Shown here piece by piece: positions 1 through 6,928 of a stretch of 11,122 nucleotides of DNA. The number at the start of each line of letters is the position of its first letter. The first letter of the stretch is position 1. The translations under genes were made by a program, and so were the position numbers. The notes beneath the pieces are model-generated. The model searched no databases and was not told where the DNA came from. It saw only the letters and a list, made by a program, of their open reading frames with translations. Source of the stretch: CAZGIF01 sp964526045 (GTDB taxonomy: Bacteria > Patescibacteriota > Gracilibacteria > Absconditabacterales > Absconditicoccaceae); NCBI GenBank assembly GCA_964526045.1, contig CAZGIF010000013.1, positions 1-11,122 of the forward strand, written 5' to 3'.

Positions 1-1733
1 TCATTTTACAAGTTTTCTATCTACAATAGTAGAAATCTTTTATGCGTTCTAGACATACTTGCGTATCATGCTTCGTTCTCGTAATCTACAATAGTAGAAA
101 TCTTTTATGCGTTCTAGACAGCATCGACAACGAATTACGACAGTTCTTATCTACAATAGTAGAAATCTTTTATGCGTTCTAGACTTGATAAGAGTTTGAC
201 TGATTGATGTTATGTATCTACAATAGTAGAAATCTTTTATGCGTTCTAGACTATGCAACATTATGAAGTTGTACACATATCTACAATAGTAGAAATCTTT
301 TATGCGTTCTAGACCATCACTGAATAAAAAATGATATATAGTAAATCTACAATAGTAGAAATCTTTTATGCGTTCTAGACTGAACAAAAAAAGTGAGAAA
401 GTATGTCATGAATCTACAATAGTAGAAATCTTTTATGCGTTCTAGACTACATATACAAAATGAAAATAACACAGATCTACAATAGTAGAAATCTTTTATG
501 CGTTCTAGACTAATGAGTACAATAATGTTAATGATTAGGATCTACAATAGTAGAAATCTTTTATGCGTTCTAGACTTGCATACATATATGTCTAAGTCAA
601 AATCTACAATAGTAGAAATCTTTTATGCGTTCTAGACAAAATACAGAGATACTACCCGTTATAATCTACAATAGTAGAAATCTTTTATGCGTTCTAGACT
701 ATCAATACGTCGTCAATTTATTCAATTAATCTACAATAGTAGAAATCTTTTATGCGTTCTAGACTTCAAAAAATAACAGAGACAGTTTGTATCTACAATA
801 GTAGAAATCTTTTATGCGTTCTAGACTTTAGATAGTTTCATTTGTATCTTTGATAATCTACAATAGTAGAAATCTTTTATGCGTTCTAGACAATTGACAA
901 GCTCAACATAAGATCATGCGATCTACAATAGTAGAAATCTTTTATGCGTTCTAGACTTTAAAAAATGGCAAACGCACTAGACCCCTATCTACAATAGTAG
1001 AAATCTTTTATGCGTTCTAGACCAACAGATGTTGTACATAAGACATGAGCAATCTACAATAGTAGAAATCTTTTATGCGTTCTAGACATATCAAGAATAT
1101 TGCATAAGTCATCTCAATCTACAATAGTAGAAATCTTTTATGCGTTCTAGACTTGAATGAAAAATAGTTTTTCAAGATTATCTACAATAGTAGAAATCTT
1201 TTATGCGTTCTAGACTTCTGTGTTTTTTTCTTTTGTTTCATTAGTATCTACAATAGTAGAAATCTTTTATGCGTTCTAGACCCTAACGCAAAAAGAAGTG
1301 AGCAATATATATCTACAATAGTAGAAATCTTTTATGCGTTCTAGACCTCTATTTCAATAAGTTCTTGCGTCGCAATCTACAATAGTAGAAATCTTTTATG
1401 CGTTCTAGACGATAAAATACAAAGAAGAAAAAAAACTTGATCTACAATAGTAGAAATCTTTTATGCGTTCTAGACCCTCATCAACCTCAAGATCACGCTT
1501 GAGATATCTACAATAGTAGAAATCTTTTATGCGTTCTAGACAATTTCCTATATCGATAAGCAACGACCCGATCTACAATAGTAGAAATCTTTTATGCGTT
1601 CTAGACACCTTAATCCTACTATTGTTGTTAGATCTACAATAGTAGAAATCTTTTATGCGTTCTAGACCAGCATGATCTGTTTGAACAACAAACATAAATC
1701 TACAATAGTAGAAATCTTTTATGCGTTCTAGAC
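1..1733 (-). CRISPR. Type V-A CRISPR array, 27 identical repeats, truncated at the left edge
   Basis: Twenty-seven copies of a 36-bp repeat lie at 19-54, 84-119, 149-184 and so on to 1698-1733, separated by 26 complete unique spacers of 25-31 nt. Positions 1-18 are a partial spacer, so the array continues beyond the window. On the minus strand the repeat begins GTCTAGAACGC and ends TTTCTACTATTGTAGAT, which is the Cas12a crRNA handle (stem TCTAC/GTAGA, loop TATT). This fixes transcription as minus and the leader end at 1733, next to cas2. I saw no repeat variant, so the sequenced part is the leader-proximal, uniform part of the array. The repeat family points to a Cas12a effector, which is not encoded in this window. 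Confidence 0.99.
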
Positions 1734-1948
1734 CCCGTGATGTTAGATTTTATGAGGGTTTTGATCGACATAACGCGTACGTCATATCTTTCAAAACCCG
1801 CTTGTGACCTATACCGCCAAATATTAAGACTATAGGTTTGTAACTTGTAAGAACACACAATAGATTTTCACTACCTATTAACTATCAATGACCGTATTTT
1901 ATAGCAACATACTATACAAAATAATTGTTTTTGCAACAGCTAGTGTAT
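1734..1948 (-). promoter_or_regulatory. CRISPR leader between cas2 and the array
   Basis: This 215-bp A+T-rich non-coding stretch runs from the cas2 stop to the first repeat, which is where a leader belongs. It should carry the pre-crRNA promoter and signals for new spacer insertion. A possible promoter on the minus strand is TTACAA (1850-1845), a 17-bp gap and TTAATA (1827-1822), but it is only a moderate match. A large stem-loop at 1756-1799 is listed separately. I find no ORF and no degenerate repeat here. Confidence 0.75.
1756..1799 (-). promoter_or_regulatory. Strong stem-loop in the CRISPR leader
   Basis: On the minus strand GGGTTTTGA (1799-1791) pairs perfectly with TCAAAACCC (1764-1756). 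After a 2x2 internal loop (AA/GA), GATATGAC pairs with GTTATGTC over 8 bp including two G-U wobbles, leaving the hexaloop GTACGC. The wobbles become A-C mismatches in a plus-strand RNA, so the structure suits a minus-strand transcript, the direction of pre-crRNA. No U-tract follows, so it is not a standard terminator. It ends 22 nt before the first repeat. Its role is unknown: a leader RNA structure or a protein binding site are possible. Confidence 0.6.
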
Positions 1949-2227
1949 TTACACCATCACCAAATCAGACTCTTCTTGGACAGGTCGACCATATCTTAGC
2001 ACCTTTGCATCACATGTTTTGCAAACTGGAAAGATAAGAACACTATCTGTCATTACAAATTTTTTGGAAAAGACATTCTCAATTTCACAAACAATCAGCC
2101 TCAAAATTCTTTCACTATTTGAGATTTCAAAAACAGACATCTGCAATCTCCTCCCAAATTTTTCCAGAAACTTAGAAAATTTTGTTCTTGTTTTATCATC
2201 ACTTATATCATAAGTTACAATCAGCAT
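1949..2227 (-). CDS. cas2: CRISPR-associated endoribonuclease/integration factor Cas2
   Basis: A 92-residue protein of typical Cas2 length. The N-terminus reads MLIVTYDIS, the ferredoxin-like first strand with the conserved Asp (D7). RRLQMSVFE around residues 26-34 is the second family signature. In the Cas1-Cas2 complex Cas2 is the central dimer that helps hold prespacer DNA for insertion at the leader end. The ATG at 2227 lies inside the last codons of cas1, giving a 13-nt overlap that suggests translational coupling. It is the last cas gene before the leader and array. It contains no internal TGA, so it is intact in either code. Confidence 0.96.
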   Translation of the reverse strand: MLIVTYDISDDKTRTKFSKFLEKFGRRLQMSVFEISNSERILRLIVCEIENVFSKKFVMTDSVLIFPVCKTCDAKVLRYGRPVQEESDLVMV

Positions 2228-3201
2228 TCTATTATATTGTTTTTATATGAATAAAGCGGAAGTGTCTTTTTTTGTGTCAAAACAACTCTATATAGCTCTC
2301 TTACGTATTCGTACATTACTGCTTTATGTCTCAATATTTCTTTGAGAAAAACTTCCGAATATTTTATGTACTTTCACTTTTTGAGTACATATGCATTTTG
2401 TTCTTGGAAAAAGTCTGAGTAGCTAAAGACTTTTAGATTTATGTTTTTGCGTATGCAGAGATCTATAATACACCTTCGTGGTTCTATCACATCACACAAA
2501 AGAGATTTGCGTTCATAAAACAGCGTATGGAAAAATCACTTATATATATCAAACCCATACATTGACAAAAGACTTTCAAAGAATCCATACAAAAATCAGT
2601 ATCACATATCCAAAAGAAAATTGAGCATATCTTCCTTGGTCCTTGGAGCTCTACGATGTCGTCATACTTGTCAAAACATCAGAGAAAAATAATGTTTTGC
2701 AGCGCCTCACTCAACTCAACGAATAGCATCTGGCATAGTATAAAGCATACAAGATTGTATGTTTTCTTTGATACGCAACAATAATTGTTTTTCTTTGGGT
2801 CAAAAAGTTCTTATGTTTGACAAAGCATCGTACTGATTTTGAATTTTATTTTGGATAAGTTGTTTGGACAAATTAATAGCTGACTCATCGTCAAGTGCAT
2901 ATTGATTTGCTCTAAGTAAGTAGTTTCATTGTAAGTTATTTCCCAACATCACTATTGGACGCAAACTTTTACTCACAAGATAAACAATCACACCAAACTC
3001 AGACAGTTTTCTAAATACTTGAGTAGTAATTGTACAATCTCATACAACAAATAAACAAAACATCTTGGAAAGTGATACTTTGGAAAGTGTCTCATTATGC
3101 TCTTTTATTTGCAATGTACTATTGAGAATTTTTAGAGTCTTGATTTGTTCTGCACCTATAAAAATGATTTGTTTTTGGAGAAAATCTGGACGACTCAACA
3201 T
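2215..3201 (-). CDS. cas1: CRISPR-associated integrase Cas1 (type V-A lineage)
   Basis: Read with TGA=Gly, this is an uninterrupted 328-residue frame, the usual Cas1 length. The N-terminal beta domain starts MLSRPDFLQKQIIF, then FVVGDCTITT and QGNYLLRANQY (about residues 91-101), all characteristic of type V-A Cas1. Metal-binding residues are visible as E164 in GVEGGA, H225 in KGFFHT and D237 in LLCDVIEP. APRTKED at about 185-191 precedes the helical catalytic core. Thirteen or so glycines are TGA codons, including those in QGNY, GVEGG, FGQVG and MGYG. The ATG lies one base after the cas4 stop (TAATATG), and the 3' end overlaps cas2. It catalyses spacer integration together with Cas2 and probably Cas4. 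All key residues are present, so it is predicted to be active. Confidence 0.96.
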
Positions 3202-3202
3202 A

Positions 3203-3769
3203 TTATTGATTGGTGAGCAAATAAAAATCACATACATGTTTATAAATACAAGATGCACATTTGTGTGGGTTTTGAGAAAAGTTTTTTAGTGGTTGGGTTT
3301 TCAGAAGAAAGTCTTTGTATGAATTGATCGTTCTGTTAAATAGTGGTATATTTTTTTGAATATCGATTTCAAAACTCTGATTTGTACTATACGAATGTAA
3401 TTTGAGGTGTTCTACTTTATATCACATTTCTTCAAGGCAGATATATTGTGCTACAAGTTGAAAAACATATCAATCATAAATTTTTTTTATTTTATGCTTA
3501 CGTTCTCGTAAAGTTCTTTTTGTCATATCAAAAACATCTATTTTACCAATCAGATTGTACTTTTGGGAATAAACGGTCAATCATTGTAAAACAGTACGTC
3601 TTGTTGAATATGTTGTATCATCTATAGTTTTGTGCGAGTGAAGTCACTGTTCTTGAGCTACTTCATGGTACACAGTAGCATCTAAGTTACCATATAGTCA
3701 ATGAAAATAAATACTTCTGGGACAAAAAACAAAATCATTGAGCGTTGATATACGAATAGCCTGATCCAT
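3203..3769 (-). CDS. cas4: CRISPR-associated exonuclease Cas4
   Basis: A 188-residue frame with TGA=Gly. It starts MDQAIRISTLNDFVFCPRSI, the type V-A Cas4 N-terminus with the first cluster cysteine C16. The RecB-like nuclease core shows GKIDVFD (D78), LRERK (E89, K91) and DGYVFQLVAQY (Q104, Y109). The C-terminus has C171, C174 and C180 in PHKCASCIYKHVCD, completing the four cysteines expected for a 4Fe-4S cluster. Cas4 trims prespacers and selects PAM-bearing, correctly oriented ones for Cas1-Cas2. An in-frame TAG at 3796-3794 limits extension; the ATG at 3769 gives the family start, and TTG at 3781 is less likely. It is the first gene of the cas4-cas1-cas2 operon, starting soon after a terminator, so it needs its own promoter (3808-3836). 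Confidence 0.95.
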
Positions 3770-3780
3770 ATTCTTTATCA

Positions 3781-3821
3781 AAATAAAAAAAGACTAACCA
3801 TACATCAAGTATAGTCAGACT
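3781..3821 (-). terminator. Rho-independent terminator of ytxJ
   Basis: On the minus strand AGTCTGACTATAC (3821-3809) and GTATGGTTAGTCT (3803-3791) form a 13-bp stem with one mismatch and two G-U wobbles around the loop TTGAT. TTTTTTATTT follows directly at 3790-3781. It lies 27 nt after the ytxJ stop and ends 11 nt before the cas4 start, separating the two transcription units. Confidence 0.8.
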
Positions 3822-3836
3822 ACTTATTTTTGACAA
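3808..3836 (-). promoter_or_regulatory. Candidate promoter of the cas4-cas1-cas2 operon
   Basis: On the minus strand TTGTCA (3836-3831), a 17-bp spacer and TATACT (3813-3808) closely match a sigma-70 promoter. Transcription would start near 3801, about 30 nt before the cas4 ATG. The -10 box lies within the stem of the ytxJ terminator, so terminator and promoter share bases. Confidence 0.6.
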
Positions 3837-3848
3837 ATTTTGTACGTA

Positions 3849-4199
3849 CTACTCTCTTGTATCATTCCACCCCAACAAAATATCTGCTAATCGTCATTGT
3901 GTGATAGAAAGATGCGATGCATTCTTAACAACAGTTGTTGTTTTTCACAACAATACCTGCGGTGATTCATGTTTGATTCATACCTCTTGTGCAATTTGCA
4001 AAGAAAGAGGACGTTCGTTGATAACATCAACTCGAAAAATATCCAATCAGTCTACGTCATTTGATGCAAAAAACGTTTCGAATTCTTCTCGAGCTTTGCG
4101 AGACAATGAACACGTAGGAGATTTTTTGAACAACAACCACTTGTTAGACTCATACATTGATGTTATGTCTTCTTCTGATACGATTTTTTTGATATTCAT
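3849..4199 (-). CDS. ytxJ: YtxJ-like monothiol bacilliredoxin (DUF2847 family)
   Basis: A 116-residue thioredoxin-fold protein, readable only with TGA=Gly (four TGA codons). WLLFKKSPTCSLSRKA (residues 21-36) corresponds to the YtxJ active-site region, with a single active-site cysteine C30 in T-C-S-L-S. QEVGIKHESPQVLL (71-84) carries the expected cis-proline loop S-P-Q (P80), and NASHLSIT (93-100) matches the family C-terminal motif. Family members are thought to act in thiol redox exchange, named from the bacillithiol system of Firmicutes; activity here is inferred. The gene lies between thrS and the cas operon and ends in its own hairpin terminator, so it is probably not part of the CRISPR system. 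No bacillithiol biosynthesis gene is visible. Confidence 0.85.
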
Positions 4200-4264
4200 G
4201 GAATAGTATGAAAAAAAATAAAGTCTTATAGCACATTCTAACTTATCTCACCTGCACAACTAGA

Positions 4265-4301
4265 CCTCCCGCCCTATTTTAGGGAGGGATTCAGGGTGGG
4301 T
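4265..4301. repeat. GC-rich REP-like palindromic element in the thrS-ytxJ gap
   Basis: An island of G/C runs in otherwise A+T-rich DNA. On the plus strand CCTCCCGCCCTA (4265-4276) folds onto TAGGGAGG (4280-4287) with a 4-nt bulge, followed by the tail ATTCAGGGTGGGT. A G-rich hairpin plus a GGGTGGG-type tail resembles REP elements mobilised by REP-associated tyrosine transposases, though none is encoded here. It starts 11 bases past the thrS stop in the direction of thrS transcription and could also act as a 3' mRNA stabiliser or weak terminator, although no U-tract follows. Only one copy lies in the window, so repeat status is inferred. Confidence 0.45.
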
Positions 4302-4311
4302 AACGTATTAC

Positions 4312-6054
4312 CTACTCTTTTACCATCTCCAAAAAATCTTCCAGACTCATTTCACGTTGTTCTTTGGTTGCGTAATCTCTGACGTTGACGGATGAGTTAT
4401 TTTCTTCTTGTTCTCACAAAATAAACATATATGGGATTTTAGATTTTTCGGCATTTCTGACTTTCTTGGCAAAAGAATCCGTTCCATCGTCAAGTGAGAC
4501 TCTCACATCGTCAGATTTCAATTTTTGGTATAATTTGTCTGCGTATGGTACAAATTTTTCTGCTACGGGGATAATTCTGATTTGTTGAGGTGCTAATCGA
4601 TACGGGAAAGCTCCTGCGAAATGTTCAATCATCACTCACATAAAACGCTCAAAAGATCAACTGATTGCTCTGTGAATCACGACTGGACGTTCTTTGTCTC
4701 CGTTTTCGTTGACAAAATGAAGGTCAAATCTTTCTGGTAAGTTAAAATCTACTTGAATAGTTGCAAGTTGTCGTTCACGTTTGAGCGAGTCTTTGAACAT
4801 AAAATCAAGTTTTGGTCCGTAGAATGCAGCCTCTCACGTTACAACTTTATAGTTGAGATTGTTTGTTTTTGCAGATTCTTCCAATGCGCTTTCTGCTTTG
4901 TTTCGTGCGTCATCTTCACCGAGGTATAATGATTTGTCATCTCATCTGACAGACAAACTCACTCGGTAATCATCCATCATACCAAGTCTAGAATAAAACG
5001 TTCTAATTATCTCAACGATTGTTCCAACTTCTTCTTGTAATTGTGACACACGACAAAACAAATGACCATCATCTTGTGTGATAGCCCTGACTCTCGTCAG
5101 TCAACTTAGTTGTCATTTTTTCTCATCTCTATACACAGTTGCTGGTTCAAAATATCTCACTGGCATATCACGATACGAAAATTGATTGTCTGCAAAAATC
5201 TGCATATGATGAGGACAATTCATAGGTTTCATACAAAAATGCTCATCTTTTCATTGTACTTTAAACAACTCATCACCAAATTTGTCTCGGTGACCAGATG
5301 TTTGATACAATTCTTGTTTGGCAATATGTGGTGTTCGTACTCTTTGGTATCATTTGTGTTTGTGCAAACTTCGAAGATAATTTTCTACTTCTTGTCTAAT
5401 AATCATACCATTTGGTTGCAAAAGAGGCAGACCTGACCCAACAAGTGGCGAAATTGTGAAGAGTTTGAGTTGTTCTCCCAATACCCTATGGTCACGTTTT
5501 TTTGCTTCCTCCAAAAAGTGCATATACTCTTTGAGATCGTCTTTGTTGTCAAAGGCCGTTCCATAAATTCTTGTTAGCATTTTGTTTTTTTCGTTTCATC
5601 TTCGGTATGCTCACGCAAATTTGAGAAGTTTGAACGCTTTGATATCAGATGTCTTGGGTACATGGGGTCACTTACACACATCAACAAACTGATCTCCTGT
5701 GTGATACAGACTTATTGTTCAGTCAGTTCAATACTCTTTTATCCATTCGAGTTTGTATGGATTATGAGCAAACATTTCTTGTGCCTTTTCGACAGAAACT
5801 GTCTCTTGTACCATATCATATTTTTTTTTGATAATCTGTCGCATACGTTTTTCTATATCTTTGAAATCCTTTTCTGACAACGAAAAATCCTCTGGTGTAT
5901 CAAAATCAAAGTAAAATCAATCATCAGTCGCTGGTCCCATTGCAGGGATAATTTTATCAACACCATAAAGCTCTTGCATTGCCTGTGTCAACACATGCTC
6001 ACAAGTATGACGTAAGTTCCACAATGCTTGTTTATCTCAATTTGATTCAATCAT
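4312..6054 (-). CDS. thrS: Threonyl-tRNA synthetase (class II, TGS-less)
   Basis: A 580-residue frame with TGA=Gly. ThrRS charges tRNA-Thr with threonine and edits mischarged serine. The editing domain comes first, with H16-T-C-E-H20 and C127-K-G-P-H131; the glycine there is TGA. GAYRRGNEKNKMLTRIYGTAF leads into the catalytic core. Zinc ligands are C280 (MNCPHH), H331 (DDGHLF) and H461 (VVIHRA). Motif 2 (VYRDEKKGQLSGLTRVRAI) and motif 3 (HRAISGSFERF, with a TGA glycine) are present. The anticodon-binding domain ends in EMSLEDFLEMVKE. These residues sit 50-57 positions earlier than in E. coli ThrRS because the N-terminal TGS domain is missing. An in-frame TAA at 6075-6073 limits the start to ATG 6054 or TTG 6066. 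Expression is probably controlled by the upstream attenuator. Confidence 0.98.
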
Positions 6055-6064
6055 AGATATAGGC

Positions 6065-6168
6065 AAAAAAAATTAAAAAAAATCTCTGACACGGTGGACG
6101 AGAAGTTTGTTTTTGTACATTTTTGTCAAAACAACAACTCCTCGCTTAGTTAGCGGTGGTGGTAGTTG
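6065..6168 (-). promoter_or_regulatory. Candidate threonine attenuator of thrS (alternative hairpins)
   Basis: Three overlapping pairings are visible on the minus strand. Hairpin 1:2 pairs CAACT (6168-6164) with AGTTG (6139-6135) and CGCT (6155-6152) with AGCG (6146-6143), enclosing the leader Thr codons. Hairpin 2:3 pairs CGAGGAGTTGTTGTTTT (6144-6128) with AAAACAAACTTCTCG (6113-6099), 15 bp with one wobble and a 2-nt bulge. Hairpin 3:4 pairs TCTC (6103-6100) with GAGA (6086-6083), then eight Ts, AA and eight Ts (6082-6065). Stalling at the Thr codons would block segment 1 and favour 2:3, an antiterminator; normal translation would favour 3:4. The weak point is the short 3:4 stem. Confidence 0.6.
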
Positions 6169-6193
6169 AAGCTGTGATTGTGTTATAATTCAT
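6146..6193 (-). CDS. Threonine-rich leader peptide of thrS (15 aa)
   Basis: A 15-codon ORF, MNYNTITASTTTTAN, ending in TAA, lies 91 bases upstream of thrS on the same strand. Six of the 15 residues are Thr, and residues 10-13 are four consecutive Thr codons (ACT ACC ACC ACC). This is the layout of attenuation leader peptides such as E. coli thrL, here placed before the cognate synthetase gene. The ORF lies just after a good promoter and overlaps the first arm of a set of competing hairpins. Its product probably has no function of its own: the ribosome's progress along it would sense charged tRNA-Thr. No Shine-Dalgarno is visible, as for the other genes in this window. It is too short for ORF finders, and translation is inferred. 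Confidence 0.65.
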   Translation of the reverse strand: MNYNTITASTTTTAN

Positions 6194-6227
6194 GTACAAA
6201 TCGTAAGTTACATCATTAAACATAATT

Positions 6228-6256
6228 AGTATATACACTCCAACAAAAACTTGCAA
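6228..6256 (-). promoter_or_regulatory. Candidate promoter of the thrS leader-thrS transcript
   Basis: On the minus strand TTGCAA (6256-6251), a 17-bp spacer and TATACT (6233-6228). The predicted start near 6221 leaves about 28 nt before the leader-peptide ATG. The -10 hexamer and spacer length equal those of the cas operon promoter. Confidence 0.65.
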
Positions 6257-6287
6257 GATAAAATACGAATTCCACACAGACTTTATG

Positions 6288-6315
6288 TTGACATATGTTT
6301 TTTATTTACTATAAA
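6288..6315 (+). promoter_or_regulatory. Candidate promoter of the right-hand gene cluster
   Basis: TTGACA (6288-6293), a 16-bp spacer and TATAAA (6310-6315) on the plus strand, divergent from the thrS promoter 31 bp away. The expected start at about 6322 is 37 nt before the ATG of the first gene. Confidence 0.65.
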
Positions 6316-6322
6316 TATTTTA

Positions 6323-6347
6323 CTTTCTCCAAAGAGAAAGATTTTTT
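6323..6347 (+). promoter_or_regulatory. 5'-terminal stem-loop (or attenuator) ahead of the 6359 gene
   Basis: CTTTCTC (6323-6329) and GAGAAAG (6334-6340) form a perfect 7-bp stem with a CAAA loop, followed by ATTTTTT. It has the form of a rho-independent terminator. Because the promoter just upstream places the transcript start at about 6322, it would instead be the very 5' end of the mRNA, more in keeping with a stabilising cap hairpin. Confidence 0.5.
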
Positions 6348-6358
6348 ATAACAAAAAT

Positions 6359-6856
6359 ATGATGATAAAATATAGTAAACCATATAGCACTGAAGAAATG
6401 ACGCTATTAAAAAACATTGAATTATTACAATGATACAAAGTAACTAAAGAATATATTTATAGTCAAAGAGATCGCATCAAAGAGCTATTAAATATTGATA
6501 TACAAACATGTGACAATAAAAAAGAGATTCATCAAGAGATAAACAATGTCATAAAAGAAGTAAACAAAAGAAAGGAGAAATTGGAGAGAATAGACACCTC
6601 TACAAAAAAAGTTTCTGAAATCTCAAAAGAAAAAGAACAACTAATAGAACAAATAACACACAAATGAAAAATGTTATTAGACCAATATATTAGTGAAGAA
6701 CTATCAAAAATAACATCTCTTGTTATAGACAAAAACATAAATAATGAATTTACATCTATGTGAAAAGAAATATCAGAGACATTGGAACAACTAGTAGAAA
6801 AAAGTAGAACATTTGCTCAGTCTAGAGTATCAGGAAAGAGAGAATATTTGGACTAA
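6359..6856 (+). CDS. Hypothetical coiled-coil protein (165 aa)
   Basis: A 165-residue frame with three TGA glycines (residues 25, 103 and 135) ending in TAA. It begins MMIKYSKPYSTEEMTLL. Residues about 35-100 are dominated by Lys, Glu, Ile and Gln with heptad-like hydrophobic spacing, including EINNVIKEVNKRKEKLERI, which predicts a long coiled coil; a second helical stretch covers about 105-150. There is no signal peptide or membrane segment, so it is probably cytoplasmic. The frame stays open upstream, but the promoter and stem-loop favour ATG 6359 (ATG 6362 is also possible). It heads the plus-strand cluster, with 72 bases to the next gene. I recognise no family. Confidence 0.8.
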
Positions 6857-6928
6857 TGAAATCAAAAGTAAATTAATGAACAATTTTCAATACGTTCCAA
6901 TTTTTTTAAATTATTTGCAAAATACAAA

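Noticed and set aside
151..387. Minus-strand ORF with repeated SLERIKDFYYCR units
   Set aside because: It is translation of the CRISPR repeats and spacers; the peptide repeat is the 36-bp DNA repeat read in one frame.
1476..1505. Inverted repeat CTCAAG/CTTGAG inside one spacer
   Set aside because: A 6-bp palindrome in a single foreign-derived spacer is likely a property of its target, not of the array.
2019..2213. Plus-strand 64-residue ORF
   Set aside because: Antisense shadow of cas2, which has clear family motifs on the minus strand.
3040..3258. Start of cas1 at an upstream Met (3258)
   Set aside because: It would overlap the conserved cysteine cluster of cas4 and add residues foreign to Cas1; ATG 3201 gives the family N-terminus.
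3901..4206. Plus-strand 101-residue ORF
   Set aside because: Antisense to the YtxJ-like gene, whose minus-strand reading has conserved active-site motifs; the plus reading resembles nothing.
4312..6054. thrS and cas1 as pseudogenes with many stop codons
   Set aside because: All internal stops are TGA, fall on glycine positions of the families, and no TAA or TAG interrupts the frames.
6065..6256. T-box riboswitch for thrS
   Set aside because: No T-box consensus or specifier stem is visible; the Thr-rich leader ORF and competing hairpins explain the region better.
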